Shown here: positions 51,616 to 61,856 of the stretch, piece after piece
Layout of the letters: each line of letters begins with the position of its first letter
How positions within the stretch are numbered: the stretch's first letter is position 1
Notes under the pieces: generated by a model
The model's input: the letters and a program-made list of their open reading frames with translations, nothing else
Databases searched by the model: none
What the model was told of the DNA's origin: nothing
DNA from: Membranipora membranacea
Lineage: Eukaryota; Bryozoa; Gymnolaemata; Cheilostomatida; Membraniporidae
Assembly (NCBI GenBank): GCA_914767715.1
Contig: OU612066.1
Coordinates: 20,744,283-20,808,282 of the forward strand
DNA length: 64,000 nucleotides
Direction of reading: 5' to 3'
Translations under genes and position numbers: made by a program

Positions 51616-53514
51616 TGTTGTCTGTTTTGGCTGTCGGCTTTATTGTTTATCCATACAACACGCTCTACTCTAGTCTATCTTTGCGAGACACAGTCCAGTC
51701 CACTCAGCTAGCAACGAATGAATGAAAAATCTCAACAGGTGCTCTTTAACCACAGAACTACAATGTAAACATAATTGACTTTTGGCTTTTGAATGTACTA
51801 CAACTACACCATTTCTCTGCACACTGAGATCACAGGCTAAGCTGTAAGTAGTCGCTTATAATAAAGTGAATTGAGTAGGAGGAGGCAACTGCTACTATTT
51901 GAATCCAAGCCTAGTCAGTCAATGTGTTTTTTTACAGAATAGCAGGATTAATGCCTACTCAACCGTTCAGGGCTCTCACATCGACTACAGGCAAACCAGC
52001 AGTAAAACGGAGCCCACGCTCAGACAGCGATTAAACCATCAGATGAATCAGATGAAAAGCCTGACCATACTACTAATCACCTCCCTCCACCGTAGTTAAT
52101 TACTCTTGTTTATCGACAAAGTTTTAAAGCAGATGTCTCTTCGTCAGCGTTGTTTAAATGACAGTTGACTGCATTGGAGGTTAAGAAATCTCAGGAGTGT
52201 GGCAATTACTCAACAACACAGTAATTCAGTGAAGCTGGGGAGAGGTTGTGTAGCATTAAAGCAAACCAAGCTGCAAGTCGGACATCGTCAACTTTGGTAG
52301 TCCAAGTTACTAGATGTTACAACCAATAGAACTTGTTGAAGCGAATTACAAATGACCGCGACTTGCTCTTTCTATCAGCAGTAGATCTTTCAAACGCCTC
52401 ATATAATCACCGATACAGTACAAGTGTGTCACTCTGTGGTGGCTTGGTATTCCAAATCCAATGCAGGCGCTATAATCAACTAGATCAAGTTTGGCCCATT
52501 TTGACAGTGTTAGAATTGCCCCCCTTCTTCTACTGTCACGCCGAAGGCCTTTCTGCCTGTCAGTAAAGGGGTGGGGGCAATCCCAATGCTGGAAAAATGG
52601 ATCAAACTTGATCGAATAATCGTCTTACTTAGAATGTGACGCATCCTCAAGACTGGAATGTAACCTGGCAGTGTGAGTCCATAAATGATCTCTCTGAGTG
52701 TGCTGCAAGCCGCTAAAAATGAATAATGCCCTGAAGTTGCAAATAGACCGCCAAGGAGCGAAGTACACAAACTATCTATCTAATAACCATGCTTTTATCG
52801 GGTTACCAAGACAACTGCTACCCTGGATTTTGCCTCAATCTAAAGGTTTTTTTGTGTCTTTTCCTTGTTGTTTTTTCTGGGATGTAGCTGTGGATAAAAC
52901 TGTGTAGGATCTTAGCTACAGAGAAAATAACTGTAACTTCTTATGTAGTGCCTAAAAAAACTTGAATGGACTGGATTCATGTGTGCAAAAATCATAGACA
53001 AGTAACAGGGAGGATAACTCCAATCTATTGATAATTCCAGCTAAATACACTAAAATCTTAGCATGAAATTTGTTTAGTTTGTTTTGGGATGATTTGATTA
53101 TAGCAAGCATGTTCTGGCAAGTTGAGGTGTTGGTCTTTATAAAAAAAGAGGGTGAGTAAATGTTATCTAGCTTAAAAGTTTGCTATTCCATGCATATGCG
53201 AGATGGAAAACTTTTCATCCTGCAAAAAACGTTACTCTTTGAGGGTAAGCTGTATGTGAGCATGAATTTCTCTTATCACTTTTATTGTTGCATCTTGATT
53301 CAAGAAACATAAAGCTCAAAGTGCTTTGAGAATTGATTATCTGTATTAAGGTAGTCTGAGCTCCCTAGACTCTTGTCCCCCCCCCCCCACCGCTCGACGG
53401 CCTCCCTAGTGTTAGGGTTGTGATGGCATGGGTGATTGTATTGGATGAAACTCAAGCTACGAAACAATAACCATGAATATAACATGAAGCAACCTAACAA
53501 CCCAGACCCACCAA
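51616..53514. other. GAREM 5' flank, no gene seen
   Basis: Upstream of the GAREM start codon. No TATA box is obvious. Contains a C-rich run near 53377-53390. Short open frames near 52.3-52.9 kb have no family likeness. Confidence 0.4.
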
Positions 53515-54184
53515 CAATCTCATTTTATGAGACTATGAAAAATCAGACTGTTTCAACCAAACACTAAGCTCAGAACATATCCTACTCCTACTTTGCAACC
53601 ATGCGATGTGGACGAGACACCTATCAGCATGGAATTTTTGATTTGTTATGGTGAATGAATTTTGTGTTTGATTAATCGGACTGTAATTTGGAGTTGTTCA
53701 CTCCTTGTCTCAAATCCCAAATAATAAAATGTCCTCCAAATTTTCTGTTTTAGAATCCGCGATATGTATGGTTCAAGTAGTGCAAATGCAATGGTAGCAG
53801 ATCTGGACTTATAATTGCTGATAATTCGGTTATTAAAAAAAACACAACTGAACTGTTGATCAACAATACCTCAGCGGTAAGTAGAGCTACTATCGTACAA
53901 TGTGCGCTAGCCTCAACTACTGAGCACTGGTTTAGATTTGAGTTTGGTGCAATTCTCGGTGGAATTGCTCAAGGATTTATTTTAAACAATAATAACAAAA
54001 TATAAATATGGTTCTATTCGTCAGGCAATAAATCAATCAATAATTTTACAATAATATCTTAGCATTTATCATTTAGTCATAAAAATACATAAACATTCAA
54101 AATCTTTATAATAAGATCTTACCCTTGGTGCAGATGACCTCGAATTCAGTGTGATATTCAGTGTGATATCTCTGTGCATTGAAA

Positions 54185-54552
54185 CTATGTTAGACTGGGT
54201 TCCTCGCTGTGAGTCGCGGTATATGTATCTCTTTATATCTAAGCTATGTTAGACTAAGTTCCTCGCTGTGAATCGCGGTATTTGTATCTAAGCTATGTTA
54301 GACTGATTTCCTCGCTGTGAATCGCGGTATTTGTATCTAGGCTATGTTAGACTGATTTCCTCGCTGTGAATCGCGGTATTTGTATCTAGGCTATGTTAGA
54401 CTAGGTTCCTCGCTGTGAATCGCGGTATTTGTATCTAGGCTATGTTAGACTAGGTTCCTCGCTGTGAATCGCGGTATATGTATCTCTTTATATCTAAGCT
54501 ATGTTAGACTAAGTTCCTCGCTGTGAATCGCGGTATTTGTATCTCTGTATAT
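54185..54552. repeat. Minisatellite, 7 units of 49 or 59 bp
   Basis: Seven units begin CTATGTTAGACT and contain CCTCGCTGTGAATCGCGGTA. Five are about 49 bp; two carry an extra 10 bp (CTCTTTATAT) and are 59 bp. Units differ by only a few bases, so expansion is recent or homogenised. It lies inside the 2.76 kb copy-specific segment. Confidence 0.85.
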
Positions 54553-54618
54553 CTTGCCAAAAGCTCTGTTGGCTGAATGTGTCTAAAGTTTTTAGACAAT
54601 TTTCCTCTCTGTAGATGT

Positions 54619-54818
54619 GCCTCCTTGGGCTGACTGAATCAGATAATTCTCTGATTAAATCTGTAATGCTGTACGTCGTTAACCCGCTCTCTGGCGCTGA
54701 CTGAATTGTTGTCTTCTTAGTTGAAGAATAGGCCTCCTTGGGCTGAGTAAATCAGATAGTTATCTGATTAAATGTGTAATGCCGTATGTCGTGAACCCGC
54801 CTCCTGGCGCTGACTGAT
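54619..54818. repeat. Direct repeat pair of about 87 bp
   Basis: 54619-54704 and 54732-54818 both start GCCTCCTTGGGCTGA and end GGCGCTGACTGA, with AATCAGATA and TCTGATTAAAT between. They follow the minisatellite directly and look like part of the same inserted element. Confidence 0.7.
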
Positions 54819-57302
54819 TTTTACAAGTGTCCATCAGGCTTTTATAGTGCTGGTTTGCTGTCCTGTTATTGTGCAACGTTTGCATTTACAGGTGTAAAGG
54901 TGTTTACCTTGTTATTGGTTTTAGCCTCAATTTCGTCATTACTCTCTTTTGATTTGCGTGTTTTGTCAGTTTTAATTATCTAGCTGTCAAAACATAGTTA
55001 GTCTGTCCTTTGCTTGACCTTCCCTCATTTCTGTTTCGATTATTTTTAGGTAATTTATGGTGTCAAGTGCACCTGTTTATCCATGGTGTAATCTGTTGGT
55101 TTTCCTGATTTTGCAATCTTTCCAGGGTTGTTTTGAAGATCTTTAGTGACTTCTATTGCTCGTTATTTTCAAAATAGCTTATGGTGTCAACTGCACTTGT
55201 TTTCTATGGTGCAATATATTGGTTTTCTGATTTCGCAATCTTTCCAGGGTTGATTCACGTGCCCAAAGATCTCGTGACTCTGTGGTTATTTTGAAGATGT
55301 TTTGTGACTTCTGTTGTTTTCCCGTTGTTTGATTCTCCACGGGTTGTTGCACGTGCCCAGATTTCTCATGGCCCTGTGATTATGTTTTGTTATATTTCAA
55401 CACGCCCTCAGTGCACCATTCCCTCTATTTACTACAATATTACTATTTTCCATTACCATATAGCCTGTGTCTAGATAAATCTCAATAATGATAACCTATG
55501 ATGTTTAAGCCTTAACCTAAACTACCCGTCACCATGCACTGAATGCCTAAGTATGTATCCCGTTGGGTCTCAGTTTAAGCTCTTAGTAATAATTGAATTT
55601 AAACTAACTTTACTTTGTTTTGTTTTACAGATTATGTGGGGTTAATGATGATTTCCTGTCTGCACAGCATGCTGGGTTAAATCTCAATGCATACTCTACT
55701 ACACTATTGCCCTGATTCGATTTCATATCTATAACTCTAAGGTCCTTGGTTCTCCTATCATCAATTCGAAGCCAGCGAACAAGCAGCAAAGCTCTCACAA
55801 CAAGCAGGTCAAGCCTATAATAGTCACGCCGAAACAGATCACCATAGCTATTCAAATTGACAACATGTGGATGACAATGGAACTTATGAGAAAAAAATAT
55901 AATCAGAAACCAGTGCTATTTGTGTTATAATGTCTGGTGACCTAGAGTTCACCCTTAGTCTTAGCTTTTGACTTTTGTAAGCTCATTGTTTTGCTCCGCT
56001 TATTGAAACTAATAATGACCAATAATAGGTGCAAGGGTAATCAGTTTTGACAGGTGTCATATTTTTATGGGATTTCTAATCCAGGTTATGATCTGTTACC
56101 AATTGTATGGTTTAGCCCAGGGTCTGGTACAGAAATGTATTTGTTGAATATTAACTGGTTATTTATTGGTCTGCGTCTTTATATGATATGTGATTGACCT
56201 TTAGTTTTGTACTGTCGCACTTAATAATAAATCATTTGAGAATAAGGATACTTCAATACCATGTTGTGTAAGTGATCGTTGCACATTCGGAAGAAAATAT
56301 GGCTGCTCTTATACCCTAAGGTAATTATAAAACATGATGTCCTTCATGATGATTACATAAGAAAATGTCATCTGACACACCCTACACCCTGCTGTCCTGA
56401 ATTTAATCCTTTTTAGCCAGATCCAGTCAAAATCTTACTAAACACATGCCTTCCATAAGGGAATGTAACTCCCGTTCCATGCATTATGACGCCACAGTCT
56501 CCCGGATATGCGATGCAAGAAACAAGCACTGAACTGACACAACTGTATCATAAGTTACTGCCTGACTCTAACATGCTTTGGCCTTTGAGGAGACTTTTAC
56601 TGTACAAAACAACATAAACATTAATGCGCAGAATGTCAGACAATGAATAATTTACTGATAGGTTGGCATGAAATACTCCAACTGACCAAGGAGTTAGAGA
56701 CAACTACTTGGACTGACTGACTACAGATATTTATGTAAAAATACATTTAAATTTAGGAATTCCAAATCATTTCGAAATCAACAAGGAAACAAAAATCGAC
56801 TATTCAAATGATAAGTAAAATGACAGTAAATGCACTGCAAGCCTGTCAGCAAAAGCAGACTGATGTAAAAGCATCCTGTATGTGCAACCACAATAATATT
56901 TAAAAAGCCATCAAGACCAGCTTCAGTTCTCAGGTATATTGCTGCCAAAAAAATGCGGGATAATAACATATAAACAGCTTGCCAGCAGTTCAATTTATTT
57001 TATGATTCACAGTAAAAAACAATCAAATCTAGGTCAACAGCTTTTTAGAAACTGATGAAATAAGGAAACTTAAATTTGCATCGGGTCGCTTCTCGGTAAG
57101 GAAGCACAGAAGTGTTGTGCAGACCAGAAAAATTAGCTAGAAGACTGCCCTATCTACTCATCACCTCGATGATCATCCTTCCATAAATAGGACAGAGTTT
57201 ATAGACAGTGATATTTTCCATAAATACACCTGACTGCTTGGTTTTTATTTTTTTATGCATGATCTTTATTTGTCATTGACTTTGATTGGCAGTAATAAAG
57301 TA

Positions 57303-57332
57303 TACATATATATATATATATATATATATATT
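57303..57332. repeat. TA microsatellite
   Basis: An (AT)n run of about 28 bp. The matching site in copy 2 at 62903-62924 is shorter, showing length change since duplication. Confidence 0.8.
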
Positions 57333-58623
57333 ATGAGAATTATGGATGACAGCTTAGCACAAGGAGTAACACCTTGCTTAGCGATAGGAGCTGTTTTATC
57401 TAAAGTACGATGTTTTTGTGTTTTGGGAAATTGAACCAGTATAGCGCTGGTTCCGTCGCATCTAAGCCCCTCAGATATGATGCAGAGTTCCTGTTTATAA
57501 CAAAACAGAGGTTGGGCTGCCCCTGAATAGGGACGCCAGTTGCCCGAAATCCCAGTACTGAGAGTGTGCTATATCCTAGAAAACTAGAATGCATCCTAGA
57601 GGTAAGGCTATAGAGGACCTCTTAAACTTGAGTGTGCAGCAAGCTGCCAAATACTGAAACAGGCACTTATTGCTCACTAGCAGTGCAGTGACACTTTGAT
57701 CATAGCCAATAGGCCGAGAAGCGGTATGATGCAGAAAATCAAAATAATTGGATAGATCGACTGAATCGTCAATATAGATAGTGTGATACAGTATCAGTTT
57801 TTGCCAAGGATCTCATCTTGGTAAACTGTACAATAAGTACCTTTTGGAAGATTTGACAGGATCTGGGAGCAATCCCATGTCTGGTCTGGTTGAGCGCCTT
57901 TGGGTCTATGCTCGACATCAGGTGCTGCGCTGACTCGTGTCTCAAATTTTCGGCTTGTATTGGTGTTTTTCATAAGTGACCATCGGGACAACAATCATTC
58001 TAGCCTTCAGACTATCTGGTTGAGCACTTGCTTTCCTTTTTTTATTTCTTTATATACTACTATGCAATATTCTTTTATTTGATTAAACTTAATTTATTTC
58101 ACTCTAAATTTTGGTATTTACCCACTAACTGGAGAAATAAACTTCAAAATCTTGCAAATACAAACGCAACAACAACATTAGAATGGCACATAAATTGGAA
58201 AGGAAAATACCGATCTGGTCGCATGAAATACAATGCCAGTCTTATGTCAAAACTACCTACACTGATACTAGGCGATTTTTTGGAAATCTGCGCAACATGG
58301 AAATTAAAAGAAAAAAGATGTATAAAATGCTGACAAGGGCGGGCGATTTCTGAGAATGCCACGAAACGAGGAAGCTTAAATTGGCAACCCTGCTGATAAA
58401 CGAAATAATGTGGTCTGATGATTTGGCAATCTGTTATTTGTTTACAATCAAAGCATTGAGAACATTGATAAATAGAATGTCTCTGTTTATTGAGGTCAGC
58501 CAGGAAAATTCTACGAAACAGGCAGGCTGAACAAGGAAATTAAAAGTTCCTGCAAAAGATAATTATGATGATGAGTCATTGGCTTGTTGTTTTGGCTGCC
58601 ACATGGTGTCATCTTTCTAGCCC

Positions 58624-58662
58624 TATAAAAAGACCTGCTATCCTCATAGATCCTCATTCAGC
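58624..58662 (+). promoter_or_regulatory. TATA box and initiator of the lectin gene
   Basis: TATAAAA starts at 58624. CTCATTC, a fair initiator match with its A at 58656, lies 32 nt further on. The lectin ATG follows at 58732, giving a 5' UTR of about 76 nt. Strong TATA promoters are common in genes for abundant secreted proteins. The start site is inferred from sequence only. Confidence 0.6.
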
Positions 58663-58731
58663 TGGGGTGTTTGCAACAGAACAGCAAGCCATTCAGACTA
58701 GTTGTAAGATCTGCCATTAAACATTGGAGCG

Positions 58732-60036
58732 ATGAAGTTTTCAGTCTCAACTGTCATCTTATTGCTAGCTATAGCAGTAGTAGCAGGTAAATTATGATAA
58801 GCATCTATCATTACATATTTTAGCCTTTTTCAACGGATCTTCCATTTCTACAGAAAGTAAAGCTCTTCATTTAGGTTGGCAACTATGTAACAACTCTGGG
58901 TGCTATATATCATTTTGTAATTCATCAATCAGTCAATCGAAAGACTGGTGATTCCAGATTTCTCACAATTTAATAGACAGTGGTCAAATGACTTCCTTGT
59001 GGCAAACAAACGTGGTAAAGCTTGTATGAGTTTTCACAGCTTTGTAGAAGCCTAGACAGCCCTGAAATTCGGAAATGCGATGGGACACCTGATGCTTTGT
59101 TTTGGATTGATTTCTAAAAAAATGACTTGAGGAAAGTTTGAGTTTATTCGTTGCTTCCATCTCACAGTGACAGCATCTGCCGCTTCTGGTTGTGGCAGCG
59201 GATGGGTACAGTCACCAGGAACTGGCAGATGTTATAAGTTTATGGTCGATAGAAGGGTGAATTGGGGAAACGCTCAGGGCCAGTGCAGTGTCTACGGAGG
59301 AAGACTGGCTACTCTACGTAATTCTGATGACTTGGTCTTTGTCAATGGTTACAGAGTTACTTATTATGGTAAGTTTATCTTCTCTTGCTTTGAGTGAACT
59401 TCATCTACTGGATGGAAAATCAAACAGGGAAAATCAAACTTGGTTAGTGCTTCTGCAAATAAATGTTGATAACATAAACACATAAACATATTAATATTTA
59501 TATGATGTGGTTGATACAGTCCTGACTTTTACATGTCTGTCATTTCCTAGCCTGTTTTGTTTTGGAACTTTAACTCGGCCCGTAACAGCTAACAGCGTCC
59601 CAAACATCCCCGGCATATCCATCAGTTGCTATTGTTATCAAGCTTACAAATTTTGTTTCGTATGGTATAACATTGTCCTTATTTCATTTTGGTTTTAACT
59701 TAAAAGTTAGTTAGTGCATTTGAACGATTGTTTCCCTAAGCGATACTCTGCAGTGTTTAGTTTATGTAATAATGAAGTCACTGTTGTCCTCTAGGTTTCA
59801 AAGGTGACTTCTGGCTGGGAGCAAGGAAGATTAATGGACAGTGGTATTGGAACACTAGCCCTCCAGAACTAAGAATTGCATCTAACCTAATGCTATGGGA
59901 ACCCGGTCAGCCAGACAACTGTTGTAGCGGTGCTTATTGTCTGCAAATGATTGCGAGATCAGACGGCAAAGTTAGATGGGATGATTCTTCATGTAGCGGT
60001 CTTAAGCGCTTCATTTGTGAGAAGGATTCTTACTGA
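58732..60036 (+). CDS. Secreted C-type lectin, single domain, 3 exons
   Basis: Exons 58732-58786, 59168-59368 and 59795-60036, with GT-AG junctions in frame, give 165 residues. Residues 1-18 form a signal peptide (MKFSVST then a run of L/I/A/V). One long-form C-type lectin domain follows: Cys27 and Cys40 in the N-terminal extra pair, Cys58 with Cys160, Cys134 with Cys152, WLGA at 92-95, and WxW at 102-104. QPD at 124-126 suggests galactose-type binding, but the usual glutamate before the Cys134 position is missing and WND is WDD (147-149), so calcium-dependent sugar binding is uncertain. Cys128 and Cys129 are an extra vicinal pair. It is probably an extracellular recognition or immune protein; the ligand is unknown. 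It lies within a duplicated block. Confidence 0.92.
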
Positions 60037-60190
60037 TTAAAAAGTGTCAAGAACAATATTGTTTTGTGATTTTTAGTACATCACAAAAGTCAAATGGTAA
60101 TTTGGAATGGATCCAACAAAGCAAATTTATTGTTGTTTAAAATTGTCTTCCCTTATTATATAGCCCTGTCTTCATTATAATATTAAACTG

Positions 60191-60196
60191 AATAAA
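60191..60196 (+). terminator. Lectin polyadenylation signal
   Basis: AATAAA 155 nt after the lectin stop codon, the first good match downstream; gives a short 3' UTR. Confidence 0.6.
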
Positions 60197-60923
60197 AAAC
60201 CATCTACACCACAACAAAATCCAATACAAACCTTAAACTCTGTGATTGTTTCTCAGGAAAATGATTGTCAGATAACCTGTAGCTTTTTGTTTGATTGATT
60301 GATTGATTTATTATCTATCACAAACATTAAATGTTGTGAGAAAAGGATGCATATACTTTGTCATAAACCGAGCTTGCTACTTGGAATGGAACTCTCAAGA
60401 AACAGTCCTTGCCCCATGAGTTGTGGTACTTAAAATTTGTAAGACAACCAGAAGGGCATCGTTCGAGAAAATTGTGTATATATGATGTGATTGTAACAGC
60501 AGCTATAGTTTCGGAGAGTTAATGGAGATTTGGTGTGAGATGTGTTGATTTGATTATCACCAAATGTTATAGTAGAACTGGAACAGGTTGTATATAGATA
60601 AGAATTACATGGTAAAAAGTGATAGGTGCAGTTATGTAATTTACATAAAAGAAATGAAGCTGAGTGTTTATATCTTATAATGTCTATTCAGATGCAAAAA
60701 TAGATTGGAAATCAATGTCCAGAGAGTTGTGTCATAACAATAATGATTAGAACCATAAAAGCCATGGTGCAAAAAGGAAAATATATTCATTACGTGGTGG
60801 TATGGAATCAGCTCTTATCATGATGGATGCCTGTAAGACACTAAAAATGTAATAATGCCTGCCACAAATAGCTGTGTGCATGCACAGTGCAACAACTGGA
60901 GCCCGAAATACAACCGACGATAA
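60197..60923. other. Lectin downstream flank
   Basis: Contains a short GATT repeat near 60292-60311. No gene or other repeat seen. Confidence 0.4.
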
Positions 60924-60931
60924 TTAGCGGC

Positions 60932-61219
60932 CATTGAATTCCATATCTGGAATAGCATCATGAGCTTTCTTTTGCAAAACAAAGGGCTTGCAAAAATAGC
61001 CAGTCCCTAGTAGCAATCTAGAAATGCCCTAATCATCGACACTGTATGGGGTATAATTACTGTTTGCAATTTTGTAAACAAGACAATTTCTCAGGCTAAT
61101 TATTCATGCTACTAGGGACAGCCAATCAGATAACAGTCAGATGGGTCCCTGTGTTTAGTGTCCTAACCGTATAACGCTATGATACTATTTCCATTCTAAG
61201 AGAAGAATCTAATTCAGTG
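60932..61219. mobile_element. hAT-type MITE, copy 2, with 8-bp target duplication
   Basis: A 288-bp element nearly identical to 3523-3809, differing at only a few bases by eye. It is flanked by a perfect but different 8-bp duplication, TTAGCGGC, at 60924-60931 and 61220-61227. Two copies with independent target duplications establish the exact ends of the element. Confidence 0.88.
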
Positions 61220-61227
61220 TTAGCGGC

Positions 61228-61856
61228 ACATAGCCCGGTGAGCAAGCATAGCCCACGCACTGAGACAATCAATGAGGGCGCGCATGCAGCACACAGCAGC
61301 TACAGTGATATTTATCAGCAAAACAGCACATAATTATGGAATTAGTAGAGCGCAAGTTTAAGTATAAGTGAAATTACATTGTACACAGTGAGATTGTAAC
61401 AAAACAAAATAAACAATCAGATAACTGATAATCAGCTGCCTGCTCAAAGAAGGTTGTCTCGCCTATTTAAAATAACTGGTCATAGCATATATCATGTAAT
61501 TATAATAAATATTTTAAACAATAAATAAACTATTTAAATCTATACAAGCTCGGTGAAGTTTATTTAACTTGAGTAAGTAAGGAATCAGGTGCGTTCTGCC
61601 CCAACAGTGCACTGATTGGGGCAAAACGCCCCCTCCCCCCCCCCCCCCCGACTCAGTGCACTCCACCAGCATCATGTCATAACCAAAACCAAAGCATTGT
61701 CATCATATTACATCTCACTTTTTAAAACTTTCTAAACAACAACCACCACCAGCATCATGTCATAACCATATTGTAACCATGTCATAAACATGTCAAAAAC
61801 CTAAACATAGATTATTATCATAATTGTATAGCCCGCCCAAATCCACAACATTGAGG
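61228..61856. other. Spacer between the MITE and duplicated block copy 2
   Basis: AT-rich except for a C tract near 61634-61649 beside GGGGCAAAACGCCCC. A short repeat of CACCAGCATCATGTCATAACCA occurs near 61665 and 61746. No gene seen. Confidence 0.4.

Larger units (their letters stand above)
53622..56381. mobile_element. Copy-specific 2.76 kb segment, probable insertion
   Basis: Absent from copy 2, where the flanks join directly (GAGACACC to TTACACCCTG). In copy 1 the flanks read ACACCT on the left and ACACCC on the right, which could be a 6-bp target duplication with one mismatch. No terminal inverted or long terminal repeats were found, and no recognisable transposon protein. The interior holds a 49-bp minisatellite and several other internal repeats. 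A deletion in copy 2 is a possible alternative. Confidence 0.5.
53515..58405. repeat. Duplicated block, copy 1 (with a 2.76 kb copy-specific segment)
   Basis: 53515-53621 and 56382-58405 match 61857-61963 and 61964-64000 in the same order and orientation, with few substitutions and small indels (for example GTCATTACATT present only in copy 2 near 62725). The part 53622-56381 is found only in copy 1. The match ends only because the window ends. Short open frames inside are shared by both copies simply because the DNA is duplicated; they show no family likeness. Confidence 0.9.

Noticed and set aside
51616-51900. GAREM core promoter
   Set aside because: No TATA box, initiator or GC-rich island clear enough to place a start site.
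54185-54552. Regular repeats considered as a CRISPR array
   Set aside because: Units are contiguous without unique spacers, in animal DNA; it is a minisatellite.
57794-57994. Minus-strand 66-codon frame identical in both duplicated copies (also 63389-63589)
   Set aside because: The identity follows from recent duplication of the whole block; non-coding sequence around it is equally conserved, and there is no recognised domain.
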